A DNA stretch of 64,000 bases from contig CBDDKS010000006.1 of the NCBI GenBank assembly GCA_965230335.1, positions 496,001 through 560,000 on the forward strand. Direction: 5' to 3'. The stretch is from CBDDKS01 sp965230335 (GTDB lineage Bacteria; Pseudomonadota; Gammaproteobacteria; Enterobacterales; Kangiellaceae). This document shows, piece by piece, positions 1 to 8,858 of the stretch. Positions within the stretch are counted from its first letter, which is position 1, and each line of letters starts with the position of its first letter. The position numbers and the translations under genes were made by a program. The notes below the pieces were generated by a model. It had not been told where the DNA came from. It was given only the letters and a program-made list of their open reading frames with translations, and did not search any database.

Positions 1-24
1 GGGTAAACTTTTGACAACAGCCAT
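1..24 (-). CDS. Start of a gene downstream of pilJ (partial)
   Basis: An ATG on the minus strand at base 24 opens a frame reading MAVVKSLP up to the window edge. An AGGTG Shine-Dalgarno-like stretch lies about 8 bases upstream, within the 22-base gap after pilJ. By synteny with other Pil-Chp clusters the gene after pilJ is pilK (methyltransferase) or pilL/chpA (hybrid histidine kinase). Only eight codons are visible, so identity is inference from position. Confidence 0.4.
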
Positions 25-46
25 AGGAATAACACCTATTCACTGA

Positions 47-2182
47 TTAATAATTAGGTAATTTGAAACCAGCAACAGAATTACGTAATTCATCTGCCAG
101 TTCTGCAAGTTTACCGATACTGCTCGCAGTATTGACAGTACCTTGCAGTGTTTGATTGGTAATTTCCTGGATAACATTCATCGTATTGGATACATGACCT
201 GCTGATGCAGCTTGTTGACGTGCGGCATTGGATATATTTTGAATTAATTCAGCAAGATTACTGGATACACGTTCAATTTCTTCCAGAGCAACACCCGCAT
301 CCTGGGCCAGTCTCGCACCTCTTACCACCTCAGCTGTTGAGGCTTCCATCGAAATAACCGCTTCGTTTGTATCTGTTTGAATGGTTTTTACCAGAGCTTC
401 AATTTGTTTTGTTGCATTACCAGATCGTTCCGCAAGTCGTTGTACCTCATCGGCAACCACCGCAAAACCACGACCAGCTTCACCCGCCATCGATGCCTGA
501 ATCGCTGCGTTCAATGCCAGAATGTTTGTTTGGTCTGAAATGTCGTTAATCAAGGATACGATATCACCGATTTCCTGTGATGATTCGCCCAGTCGTTTAA
601 TCCGTTTTGATGTTTCTTGAATCTGCTCACGAATAGTGTCCATACCACGAATGGTATTACGTACCACTTCTGCACCTTTTTTAGCGATATCCACCGATTT
701 TTCCGCAACCTGAGAAGATTCAGCAGCATTGGCAGAAACCTGCTCGATAGAAACGGCCATCTCGTTAATCGCAGCAGAAGCACCGGTAATTTCCTGTGCC
801 TGATTTTTAGAAGCCTGTGCCAACTCATTCGAAATCCCTTGTGTTTCTTCTGTTGCATTGGATAATCTGGCAACCGAGTCATTAATGGTTGAAACCAAAC
901 TTCTCAATTGATCGATGGTGTAATTCATCGCATCGGCAATGGCGCCAGTAAAATCTTCTGTTACCGTTGCATTTGCCGTTAAATCACCATCCGCCAAGCC
1001 TTCCATTTCATCAAGTAATCGAATAATCGCCTGCTGGTTTCTTTCATTTTGTTCACGTTCACGTTCAGCTTGTGTTCTTGCTCGACCTTCCCGTTTTTTA
1101 TCACTACTACGAATTTGTAATGCCAGGGTAATCAATAAAATTAAAATAAATATACCACCAGCAGCTGAATAATAGGGATGACCGGAGGTTAAATCCATTC
1201 TCTGTCCATAGTTCACATAAGCATCCAACAACTCTTTAGAATCACTCTCTAAATGTCTGGACAAATTAAAAATATTAATTTCTGCTTTTTGTACATCAAA
1301 CAATGCTGCCGTAGAACTAGAAACAATACTCACATCTGCTTGTATCGGTTCAAATTCTTCTTCAATTTTTTTCAAGTACTCAACAGCCCGTTTATTTCTA
1401 ACTCTTGGAATACCTAACATTTCCTCGCCAGTTAGCATGGCATCTAAATTATTTTTAAACACATTTACGTCAGTTTTAAAATTTTCAGAAGCTGCTGTTT
1501 TTGCTTTTTCACGTTCAGTCTCACCATCATCGCTTTCTTTGTCGGCTATAGCATCTTCTGATTTTTCAACAGATAATACTTCTGCAAAACTACTAATAAT
1601 TCGCTCAGCATGTTGCAATTGACTGGTTGAGGTAAATATCATTTGACTGGATGCACCACTATCCAACAGTATTTCATTGACTTGAGAATATAAAAACTGA
1701 ATATTGGGAATTTTATTCGACAATTTATTACGTAAATCATAAAGCTCCTTGATCAACTCTTCATTATTAACAATCATTTCAGCCGATTTGGAGACTTTTT
1801 CCCATCGATTAATTAATACATTTAATTCATTTTTTTGAATGTCATTAGGTGTTTTATCAATTTGCGTGACAATATTTTTTGCCCCGGTTACCTTTTGTAA
1901 ATCGTTTAATGCAAAATTAAAGTTTTTAATTGATTTTCCCAGTTGTTTACAGGCCTTTTCCTCACCCTTAACACACTCAGCAGCCTGTATGGTAATTTTA
2001 CTGGATAGTATTTGCATATCCTGGGCACTGTTGGTCCAACTATTTACGTTTCTCGTATTTTTATAATTTAAATACAAACTGGCGATCGTAAATAGCAAGA
2101 CGGCTCCCAATAGCCATACAATTGCTCGGGCAGAATTACCCTCTTCAAGATTAAGTTCTTTTTCGTTTATTGTTACACTCAT
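47..2182 (-). CDS. pilJ: PilJ, methyl-accepting chemotaxis protein of the type IV pilus (Pil-Chp) system
   Basis: PilJ is the inner-membrane chemoreceptor that feeds the Pil-Chp pathway controlling twitching motility and, in Pseudomonas, surface-sensing cAMP signalling. The 711-residue product has one membrane segment near residues 24-44, a long periplasmic helical region, a second membrane segment near 340-362, a HAMP-like linker and a cytoplasmic signalling domain. The highly conserved hairpin tip (SDQTNILALNAAIQ) is present near residue 545. Length and order match the PilJ family rather than a flagellar receptor. It is last of the visible run pilG-pilH-pilI-pilJ on the minus strand, 31 bases after pilI, so cotranscription is likely. 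The periplasmic part is expected to be the least conserved and could differ in ligand or pilin contact. Confidence 0.95.
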   Translation of the reverse strand: MSVTINEKELNLEEGNSARAIVWLLGAVLLFTIASLYLNYKNTRNVNSWTNSAQDMQILSSKITIQAAECVKGEEKACKQLGKSIKNFNFALNDLQKVTGAKNIVTQIDKTPNDIQKNELNVLINRWEKVSKSAEMIVNNEELIKELYDLRNKLSNKIPNIQFLYSQVNEILLDSGASSQMIFTSTSQLQHAERIISSFAEVLSVEKSEDAIADKESDDGETEREKAKTAASENFKTDVNVFKNNLDAMLTGEEMLGIPRVRNKRAVEYLKKIEEEFEPIQADVSIVSSSTAALFDVQKAEINIFNLSRHLESDSKELLDAYVNYGQRMDLTSGHPYYSAAGGIFILILLITLALQIRSSDKKREGRARTQAEREREQNERNQQAIIRLLDEMEGLADGDLTANATVTEDFTGAIADAMNYTIDQLRSLVSTINDSVARLSNATEETQGISNELAQASKNQAQEITGASAAINEMAVSIEQVSANAAESSQVAEKSVDIAKKGAEVVRNTIRGMDTIREQIQETSKRIKRLGESSQEIGDIVSLINDISDQTNILALNAAIQASMAGEAGRGFAVVADEVQRLAERSGNATKQIEALVKTIQTDTNEAVISMEASTAEVVRGARLAQDAGVALEEIERVSSNLAELIQNISNAARQQAASAGHVSNTMNVIQEITNQTLQGTVNTASSIGKLAELADELRNSVAGFKLPNY

Positions 2183-2213
2183 ATCTTATTCCCAATGCAT
2201 TAACTAAAATGAA

Positions 2214-2750
2214 TTACAAAGCAACCTGCATGAACGAAGCATGTTCAGCAAGAGAAAAAAGACTAAAGACTTTCCACTCTTCTTCACCTTCTCGAGAAAA
2301 GGCACCTTCAATAAAAGGTAAAATAGCTTCATCAGCGGACACTTTTTCTAACATTTCACTTTCTTCAAAGTGTTGTAAACCTAATACTTCATCCACCATA
2401 ACACCACTGTTAATCGAATTATGATGAATCACTAAAACTCTACGAGTTCTCATATTACCGGACGACTTTTTACCTAAAAAACCCGATAAATCCATTAAAG
2501 GCAATAAGGTACCCCGAATATTTGCAATACCTCTTACCCATGCACGAGCACCTGGCACTTTCGTGTAAGTAGGCACTGCCAAAATCTCTGCTACTTCAGT
2601 TAAAGGTGCAACATATCTTACGTTATCCAAACGAAAGCCTATGCCAGACCAAAATCTACCTGAAGCTTCTTGCCCCCCAGTAACACCTGAACTTCTACTT
2701 TCAATTTCCTGTAGAATGTCAAATGCGTTTTTTTGTTCTACATCTAACAT
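2214..2750 (-). CDS. pilI: PilI, CheW-type adaptor of the Pil-Chp system
   Basis: PilI is a cytoplasmic CheW-like scaffold that couples the receptor PilJ to the histidine kinase ChpA/PilL. The 178-residue protein is essentially one CheW domain: the segment beginning WSGIGFRLDNVRYVAPLTEV and the motif VRGIANIRGTLLPLMDLSGF are the two characteristic CheW strands. It sits between pilH and pilJ in the expected order, with gaps of 41 and 31 bases. Nothing is truncated. The family and neighbours make the call secure. Confidence 0.94.
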   Translation of the reverse strand: MLDVEQKNAFDILQEIESRSSGVTGGQEASGRFWSGIGFRLDNVRYVAPLTEVAEILAVPTYTKVPGARAWVRGIANIRGTLLPLMDLSGFLGKKSSGNMRTRRVLVIHHNSINSGVMVDEVLGLQHFEESEMLEKVSADEAILPFIEGAFSREGEEEWKVFSLFSLAEHASFMQVAL

Positions 2751-2791
2751 ACTTTTAGAAGCCCATATTATTTTTTTTAAATGTATTCATA

Positions 2792-3157
2792 TTAACTTTG
2801 TAAGACAGCGTTAATTGTTTTTATTAAATTGTCTTCTTGCACAGGTTTTGTTAAATAGTCTTTTGCACCTTGTCGCATACCCCATATTTTATCGGTTTCC
2901 TGGTCTTTGGTTGTCACAATAATGACCGGAATATGCGATGTTTCAGGGTTTTTCTTTAGGTGTCGAGTTGCTTGAAAACCATTAAGACCTGGCATAACAA
3001 CATCCATTAAAACCACATCTGGTAATTCTTTTTTTGCAACTTCAATACCCGATTCACCATTTTCAGCAGAAATCACTGCGTGCCCATGCTTCTCAATCAT
3101 ATTACTTAAAATATGAATTTCTGTGGGTGAATCATCTACTATCAATACGCGAGCCAT
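2792..3157 (-). CDS. pilH: PilH, CheY-like response regulator
   Basis: A 121-residue single receiver domain. The acidic pocket (VDDS near the N-terminus), the phospho-acceptor aspartate in VLMDVVMPGLNG near residue 52 and the conserved lysine in YLTKPVQ near 104 are all present. PilH acts with PilG downstream of the ChpA kinase to bias pilus retraction or extension. It has no output domain, as expected. It lies 40 bases after pilG, and order together with the GMRQGAKDYLTKP ending separates it from PilG. Confidence 0.94.
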   Translation of the reverse strand: MARVLIVDDSPTEIHILSNMIEKHGHAVISAENGESGIEVAKKELPDVVLMDVVMPGLNGFQATRHLKKNPETSHIPVIIVTTKDQETDKIWGMRQGAKDYLTKPVQEDNLIKTINAVLQS

Positions 3158-3197
3158 CTACGCCCCCTTATCAAGATTAGTGTATTCATTTTGTAAA

Positions 3198-3596
3198 CTA
3201 AGCACCTTGGACTGCACCATCCACATGCTGACGAACAGCATTAAGCAATTCATCTCGACTAAAAGGTTTTGTTAAATATAAATCTGAACCAACAATACGC
3301 CCTTTGGCTTTATCAAATAAACCATCTTTACTTGACAGCATAATCACAGGGGTCTTTTTGAAACTTTGATTATTTTTAATAAGTGCACAAGTCTGGTAAC
3401 CATCCAAACGAGGCATCATAATATCTACAAATATGATATCTGGTTTATGATCAGCAATTTTTGATAATGCATCAAAACCATCCATTGCTGTAACCACTTC
3501 ACAACCTACTTTTTTAAGTAGTGTTTCAGCTGTACGACGAATCGTTTTACTATCATCAATCACCATGGCTTTTAAGCCTTCAAAGGAGTAGTCCAC
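3198..3596 (-). CDS. pilG: PilG, CheY-like response regulator
   Basis: First visible gene of the Pil-Chp operon. The receiver domain has the signature VIDDSKTIRRTAETLLKKVG, which is strongly typical of PilG, the phospho-acceptor in FVDIMMPRLDGYQ and the lysine in YLTKPFS. PilG promotes pilus extension and polar localisation and activates adenylate cyclase in Pseudomonas. The frame is open back to a TTG at 3614, but I choose the GTG at 3596: an AGGGGG Shine-Dalgarno lies about 4-5 bases upstream of it, and the resulting 132 residues fit the family length. It is divergent from gshB. Confidence 0.93.
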   Translation of the reverse strand: MDYSFEGLKAMVIDDSKTIRRTAETLLKKVGCEVVTAMDGFDALSKIADHKPDIIFVDIMMPRLDGYQTCALIKNNQSFKKTPVIMLSSKDGLFDKAKGRIVGSDLYLTKPFSRDELLNAVRQHVDGAVQGA

Positions 3597-3908
3597 GAGA
3601 CCCCCTAAAAACAATATCGACTTTAAATATAGTATCGATTTTAATAAAATAAGTTTTTTTCAACATGATTTACCCAAGCTCACAGGCATATGTTCAACTA
3701 ACATTGCCTGCATTTTTAACACACCTCAAATGGATAATCTATTTCAATTATTACTTTCTATAGAGTAAGTTAGCTACTACAACTAAAGTAACTCATAACT
3801 AATATAGTATATTATTCAAGATTAACCACTATACAAAACACAAATTAATTAACGAATAAAACCCAAAACTGAATCTTTATTGGTTCAGTGCAACATAGGA
3901 AATTGACA
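3597..3908. other. Divergent intergenic region between pilG and gshB
   Basis: About 310 AT-rich bases carrying the promoters of both the pil operon and gshB. I see several AT-rich hexamers (for example TATAGT near 3803) but no convincing paired -35/-10 on either strand, no terminator and no small ORF with a ribosome site. Confidence 0.5.
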
Positions 3909-4868
3909 ATGACGCTTACTGTAGGGGTTCTTATGGACCCAATTTCTAAAATTAACATCAAAAAAGACAGTACATTTGCCCTTTTACTGGAAGCACAACA
4001 AAGAAACCATCAACTTATCTACCTGGAAGATAATGATATTTTTATTGAAAATGGCAAAGTGCGGGCTGAAGCAAAAAATTTAAATGTGGAAGATAACGAG
4101 AAGCATTGGTTTAGCTGCGGCGCAACATATACCATCGATATTGAAGCCATTGATATACTTTTAATGCGTAAAGATCCCCCTTTTAATATGGATTACATTT
4201 ACACCACTTATCTTTTGGAAAAAGCCGAGCAACAGGGCGTTTTTGTGGTTAATGCACCCAAAAGTTTACGGGATTGTAATGAGAAACTCTACACCACCTG
4301 GTTTCCAGAATATTGCCCACCCTCTTTGACAACAAGCCAACCGAAACGAATTAAAACCTTTATACAAGAGCACAAAGACGTTATTCTTAAACCTTTGGAT
4401 GGTATGGGCGGCACCTCTATCTTTCGGGTTAAAGAAGGGGATGCTAATACAAATGTCATTATTGAAACCTTAACCGATTATGGACATAAACTTGCCATGG
4501 CCCAACGCTTTATTCCTGAAATTACACAAGGGGACAAACGTATTTTAATGGTCAATGGTGAACCTATTCCTTATTGTCTTGCAAGAATTCCTGCTCAAGG
4601 CGAAACACGGGGTAATCTTGCTGCGGGAGGACGAGGTGTTGTACAACCTTTATCAGAAGCTGATAAAAAAATAGCTGACATTGTAGGACCTGAATTGAAA
4701 AAAAGAGGTCTATACTTTGTAGGACTGGATGTCATTGGGAGTTATCTGACTGAAATTAACGTTACCAGCCCAACCTGTATACGTGAAATTGATGCTGAAA
4801 AAAATACTCAGATAGCCGCACAACTGTTTAATGCACTAGAAACTCAATATCTCGCTACAAAAAAATAA
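3909..4868 (+). CDS. gshB: Glutathione synthetase
   Basis: Catalyses ATP-dependent joining of glycine to gamma-glutamylcysteine, the second step of glutathione synthesis, in the cytoplasm. The protein has the N-terminal substrate-binding half (MDPISKINIKKDS, LMRKDPPFNMDYIYTTYLLE) and the ATP-grasp half (VILKPLDGMGGTSIFRV, the glycine-rich loop NLAAGGRG, and LYFVGLDVIG..TEINVTSPT). The frame extends to a GTG at 3888, but the ATG at 3909 is preceded by AGGA at a spacing of 8 and gives 319 residues, the usual length. The gshB-pilG divergent pair is conserved in pseudomonads and relatives. Confidence 0.95.
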   Translation: MTLTVGVLMDPISKINIKKDSTFALLLEAQQRNHQLIYLEDNDIFIENGKVRAEAKNLNVEDNEKHWFSCGATYTIDIEAIDILLMRKDPPFNMDYIYTTYLLEKAEQQGVFVVNAPKSLRDCNEKLYTTWFPEYCPPSLTTSQPKRIKTFIQEHKDVILKPLDGMGGTSIFRVKEGDANTNVIIETLTDYGHKLAMAQRFIPEITQGDKRILMVNGEPIPYCLARIPAQGETRGNLAAGGRGVVQPLSEADKKIADIVGPELKKRGLYFVGLDVIGSYLTEINVTSPTCIREIDAEKNTQIAAQLFNALETQYLATKK

Positions 4869-4879
4869 ATCCGATTATT

Positions 4880-5776
4880 ATGTCAGTTGAACAAGGTTTT
4901 ATCAGTAAAGACGGTCCGAACATTAGCGATAATGATCGACTGTCTTTTGCACTATTCCTAGCCATCGCTTTCCACACACTCATTGTTATTGGCATTGCTT
5001 TTACCCCACCGGAAAATAATCGTGGTGCTTCAATGAAAAGTATGCGTATTTCTTTAGCACAGTATCATGCTCTTGAAAAACCCGACGAAGCAGATTTTTT
5101 AGGCCAGGACAATCAACAGGGTGGCGGTGCAGAAGATTTAATTCAAGAATCAACCACTCTGGAAGTTCCTATTATTCCTGATCCCAGCAAAGAGGCTCTA
5201 ATCGCTGACACCAGTATGCCCAGCGCACCACAAACGGATATTCAGCAATTATTTTTAAGTGGACCCAATGAAAGAACCTCAACAATGAATGAGCTCTCAA
5301 ATAATCTAAAAAATACACCTCAACCTCTAATGGATACCGCAACCTTGTTACAAAAAAGTTTTGAGTTACAAGGCTCCAACACACGAATCAGTGACGAACA
5401 GGTCACATCATCCCGTAAAGACAGACGTCGCCCTGCCTCAGCAGCCATTCACAGTTCAGTTGATGCTTTATATCTTGATAAATGGCGTCAACGCATTGAG
5501 CAAGTAGGTAATCAAAATTATCCCTTAGAAGCCAGTAAAAAAAATATCTATGGTGAAGTGCTACTAAAGATCAGCATTAAATCCGATGGCAGTCTTGAGG
5601 ATATTAAAGTTTTGCGATCTTCCGGTCACAAAATTTTAGATGAGTCAGCCATGAATATTGCCCGCCTTGCCGCACCCTACGATGCTTTTGATGAGGAACT
5701 CAAAAAAAGCACCGATATTCTGGATATTATACGAACCTGGGAATTTAAACCGGGCAATAAAGTAAAAACGCAATAA
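4880..5776 (+). CDS. tonB: TonB-family energy transducer
   Basis: A 298-residue inner-membrane-anchored periplasmic protein. One membrane segment lies near residues 22-42, followed by a low-complexity linker without the usual Pro-Glu/Pro-Lys repeats and a C-terminal TonB domain from about 195 (IYGEVLLKISIKSDGSLEDIKVLRSSG ... IIRTWEFKPG, abbreviated). It starts 11 bases after gshB, so they are probably cotranscribed. In Pseudomonas aeruginosa the same position is held by tonB3 (PA0406), reported to be needed for twitching motility. By position this is more likely a pilus-linked TonB than an iron-uptake one; no exbB, exbD or receptor gene is nearby. Confidence 0.85.
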   Translation: MSVEQGFISKDGPNISDNDRLSFALFLAIAFHTLIVIGIAFTPPENNRGASMKSMRISLAQYHALEKPDEADFLGQDNQQGGGAEDLIQESTTLEVPIIPDPSKEALIADTSMPSAPQTDIQQLFLSGPNERTSTMNELSNNLKNTPQPLMDTATLLQKSFELQGSNTRISDEQVTSSRKDRRRPASAAIHSSVDALYLDKWRQRIEQVGNQNYPLEASKKNIYGEVLLKISIKSDGSLEDIKVLRSSGHKILDESAMNIARLAAPYDAFDEELKKSTDILDIIRTWEFKPGNKVKTQ

Positions 5777-5780
5777 GGCT

Positions 5781-5834
5781 TGTTGCTCTTTTACAAAATT
5801 AACAGGCTTAACCTATAAAAGATAAACAGCCCCC
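5781..5834. repeat. Dispersed repeat, copy A
   Basis: Lies between the convergent tonB and Sel1-protein genes. Its right end, AAAAGATAAACAGCCCC, is the reverse complement of the left end of copy B (14994) and equals the right end of copy C (58501-58550). The inner part carries TTTTACAAAATTAACAGG and ACAGGCTTAACC, both found again in copy B. It may also serve as a weak hairpin between the convergent genes. Confidence 0.7.
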
Positions 5835-5880
5835 TAAAATTCACTTTAAAAAAACAGAAGTTAATATTCAAAATGATTTC

Positions 5881-6900
5881 TTATTTTGTTTTATTGGATG
5901 ACTGCTTTTTAATGATTTCCTGGTATCGATTCATAAAATGATTAATGTCTGTCAATCCCTGTAAGGCAAACTTTTTGAAATTGGCATAGTTGTTTTTGTT
6001 ATCAAGAATAAAACTGTTAGCAATTGCAAAATATTCTTCATTTTTATTAGGAAACTTCTCAATATAAAAGCGACTGTCTAACGCCTTATTTTGTTCTTTT
6101 ACCAATGTTCTAAAGGCTGGTGTATCTGGAAAACCCGTCATAATATGTGTTAACAATAATGTGTTATCTTTTCTTTTTGCCTCCCAGCGGGTTTGCATAT
6201 TATTCATTTGATATTTAATCACACCATTTTCATAAGACATTTTTGTAAATACCTTTTTATCTGCATGCGTCACAATATCATTCATAATAGTATCTGTTTG
6301 AACAATAACAGCTGATTTTTGTTTTAACATTGCCACTTTTTTAATATCTTTCTGAACGATACCATCTCCCTTACCAGCACCACTTTGATAGATTTTAGCC
6401 GCTGCCAAACAGCCTTCTGAAAAACCCAAGTCACACGCCTTTTCATAAGCAGTGACTGCTGATTTTGCACCGTTTGCAAAACGAATGATAGAACCACCAT
6501 ATTGCATACAAGCTCTATGATTTCCAATATTGCAGGACTTTTTCATCAGAGTTAATCCTTTATGAACATAGGTATTTTTTTCTTCAACAGTTATATTTTC
6601 TGGAAGCCCTTTGGCAAATATATAGTTATTTCCTAAATTAAAGCAAGCTTTATGATGATTACCATAACAGGCAATCTGATAATAATAATTTGCTTGTTTC
6701 ATATTTTTAGCAACACCCCATTGAGCATTTTCATAGGCCGCACCTGCCACAAAGCAAGCCTCAAAATTTTTGTTCTGTTTGCAGGTCTGAATAATCTTTT
6801 CGAGAGAAGGCTGGGCCCATAGCTGCTGAACAGAAAAAAGGGAAACGAGTAGCCATAACACCCTACTGATACGCAAAGAAAACATAGAAAAATACCCCAT
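5881..6900 (-). CDS. Secreted Sel1-repeat protein
   Basis: The product has an N-terminal signal peptide (hydrophobic segment ending near LWAQ) and then four or so Sel1-like, TPR-related repeats, recognisable by ACYGNHHKACFNLGNNY, SCNIGNHRACMQYGG and ACDLGFSEGCLAAAKIY, each with a paired cysteine. The last ~150 residues are charged and match no family I recognise. Cysteine-rich Sel1 proteins of this kind resemble periplasmic HcpA-type proteins; function is unknown. I choose the ATG at 6900 because a GGGAG site lies 5 bases upstream; an ATG at 6912 is also open. It is inserted in reverse orientation between tonB and yqgE, which are adjacent in related genomes. Confidence 0.7.
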   Translation of the reverse strand: MGYFSMFSLRISRVLWLLVSLFSVQQLWAQPSLEKIIQTCKQNKNFEACFVAGAAYENAQWGVAKNMKQANYYYQIACYGNHHKACFNLGNNYIFAKGLPENITVEEKNTYVHKGLTLMKKSCNIGNHRACMQYGGSIIRFANGAKSAVTAYEKACDLGFSEGCLAAAKIYQSGAGKGDGIVQKDIKKVAMLKQKSAVIVQTDTIMNDIVTHADKKVFTKMSYENGVIKYQMNNMQTRWEAKRKDNTLLLTHIMTGFPDTPAFRTLVKEQNKALDSRFYIEKFPNKNEEYFAIANSFILDNKNNYANFKKFALQGLTDINHFMNRYQEIIKKQSSNKTK

Positions 6901-7122
6901 TGATACTCCCATGCCCAGTGGATATACATTTCTGCCATACCCGAATGATGCTGAAAGATTCAGTAACCTCAGATGAGGTTAAGTAAAAAAACCAATCTGC
7001 ATTGTAACATGTGGCATCTAATAAATTCCATGATAGATAGAGTCACAGGCTCTATGCTATAGCTTAAAAATGAAACACATAAAAAACTTGTATTTTGACT
7101 CAATAAGCTCAACAATATCCCT

Positions 7123-7686
7123 ATGAGTGAATTTCAAAGCCTAAAAAATCATTTTTTGATTGCTATGCCCAAATTGGAAGATCCCCACTTTGTGCAAAGT
7201 ATCACCTTAATTTGTGAACATAATGACAATGGAGCCATGGGCATTGTGATTAATCACCCTTTGTCTGTTTCCACACAGGAGCTTTTTGAGTATCTGGATA
7301 TTGAATTAAAAAGCAACCAGTTTCATAATCATCCGGTTATGGCCGGAGGTCCAGTACAAACCGATAGAGGCTTTGTCATCCATCGTTCTGAACAAGAATG
7401 GGAATCCAGTTTGTCATTAAATGATGAAATTTCAGTGACGACTTCTCAGGATATTCTACTGGCCATCGCTGAAAATGAAGGTCCACAGGACGCTTTTGTT
7501 GCTTTGGGCTATGCTGGCTGGGATGAAGGACAACTTGAAGAAGAATTGAAGGAAAATATATGGTTGAGTGTGCCTATACAATCTCGAATATTATTTGATA
7601 CCAAAATTGAAAAACGCTGGCAACAGACCCTGGAATTATTGGGTATTCAAGCATCACAGCTTTCATCTTTTTCTGGCAATGCCTAA
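7123..7686 (+). CDS. yqgE: YqgE/AlgH family protein (UPF0301)
   Basis: A cytoplasmic single-domain protein of 187 residues with the family signatures NHFLIAMPKLEDPHF, ICEHNDNGAMGIVINHPL, VMAGGPVQTDRGFVIH and ALGYAGWDEGQLEEEL. Its biochemical role is not firmly established; AlgH was named for an effect on alginate expression in Pseudomonas. Its stop codon overlaps the ruvX start (ATGCCTAA), a conserved pairing that implies translational coupling. Confidence 0.92.
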   Translation: MSEFQSLKNHFLIAMPKLEDPHFVQSITLICEHNDNGAMGIVINHPLSVSTQELFEYLDIELKSNQFHNHPVMAGGPVQTDRGFVIHRSEQEWESSLSLNDEISVTTSQDILLAIAENEGPQDAFVALGYAGWDEGQLEEELKENIWLSVPIQSRILFDTKIEKRWQQTLELLGIQASQLSSFSGNA

Positions 7687-8113
7687 ACACCCTCCTCAAT
7701 CCCTTTTGGCGTTTGATTTCGGCGAAAAACATATCGGTGTTGCCTATGGTCAAGCCATTACACAAACCGCACGACCTTTAAAAAACCTAAAAGCCAACAA
7801 TGGCCAGCCTATTTGGCAGGAAGTCGAAAAACTCATAAAAGAATGGCAACCTGAAGCATTAGTGGTTGGTTATCCTTTGAACATGGATGGCACTGAACAA
7901 CCCTTAACCTTGAAAGCAGAAGCTTTTTGTCAGGCATTAGAAACTCGTTTTCAATTACCGCTCTATAAAATGGATGAACGCTTATCCACTGTAGAAGCAA
8001 AATCAGAATTATTTGAAAAAGGGGGTTATCGTGCATTAACTAAAGCCAATATTGATAATTTATCAGCGGTACTTATATTAGAATCCTGGTTTAGAACAGA
8101 ATCCGTTTCATAG
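7679..8113 (+). CDS. ruvX: RuvX/YqgF, putative Holliday-junction resolvase and 16S rRNA maturation nuclease
   Basis: RNase H-fold protein implicated in pre-16S rRNA processing in E. coli and proposed as a Holliday-junction resolvase. The 144 residues carry LAFDFGEKHIGVAYG, VVGYPLNMDGTEQP and KMDERLSTVEA, which supply the acidic active-site residues. The open frame extends upstream inside yqgE, but the ATG at 7679 overlapping the yqgE stop gives the normal family length. Confidence 0.93.
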   Translation: MPKHPPQSLLAFDFGEKHIGVAYGQAITQTARPLKNLKANNGQPIWQEVEKLIKEWQPEALVVGYPLNMDGTEQPLTLKAEAFCQALETRFQLPLYKMDERLSTVEAKSELFEKGGYRALTKANIDNLSAVLILESWFRTESVS

Positions 8114-8126
8114 CTTTCTCTCCACA

Positions 8127-8858
8127 ATGAGTGATACTTGCTTTCATTTTCATAACCACACACAATCTTGTCAACAAGTGTCTGAACATTGCTTCTTACT
8201 TCGATTGCAAACAGAATCCTCTCAAGAAACTATCTTTCAAGAAACCATCTCTCACAAAAACCGGCTCTACTCACATACTTATTTGAATAACACCCGCCTG
8301 CCTATTATTGATCATGGACCCAACCAAATTACATTACTATCCAACAAAGCAGTCATATGTCCATCCGTTATTCCACTATATCCGCTCAAAAAAATTCCTC
8401 ATGCTGATATCCTTCTGACTGATTTTTATGGCTTGTTGATTGCCAGTTATTGGTTACGCCAAAAAACATTCACATGGAATAAAAAACATGCACTGCTTAT
8501 TAGTGAATACGCTACGAATGAACTCTTTAAACCTCAGCCATCTTCCATCTTAACGTCTCAATTGCCGCCCCATGTCACAGCAGCGATTCCTTTATGGGAA
8601 GATTTGGGTTTTGTAAGTCGCTTGTGTCACCCAGAACATCCAGGATGTTTTTCAGGCACGCCCATTGATTTACTACATCATTTTGATTTTTCAGAAAACA
8701 CGCCTTGTAGAAATATACTGATACTTACCCAACAACCCCATTGGTATCAGACGGCATTAAGTAGTATGAAAAATAAGTCTACTCACGTAGAAGTGAACTA
8801 TATACCCACCATCCTTGAAAATACAGACTCGCTTAATCAGAATCTTCCAATGACATAG
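8127..8858 (+). CDS. Unrecognised protein, possibly a degenerate ferredoxin-reductase-like oxidoreductase
   Basis: A 243-residue protein starting 13 bases after ruvX, probably in the same operon; its last 26 bases overlap the 3' end of convergent pilU. It has no signal peptide or membrane helix and is rich in His, Gln and Ser. The segment AAIPLWEDLGFVSRLCHPEH followed by PGCFSG resembles, from memory, the C-terminal part of PyrK/ferredoxin-NADP-reductase-like proteins encoded near pilT in other gammaproteobacteria. No clear FAD- or NAD-binding glycine motif is visible, so it may have lost cofactor binding. Family assignment is a guess. Confidence 0.5.
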   Translation: MSDTCFHFHNHTQSCQQVSEHCFLLRLQTESSQETIFQETISHKNRLYSHTYLNNTRLPIIDHGPNQITLLSNKAVICPSVIPLYPLKKIPHADILLTDFYGLLIASYWLRQKTFTWNKKHALLISEYATNELFKPQPSSILTSQLPPHVTAAIPLWEDLGFVSRLCHPEHPGCFSGTPIDLLHHFDFSENTPCRNILILTQQPHWYQTALSSMKNKSTHVEVNYIPTILENTDSLNQNLPMT

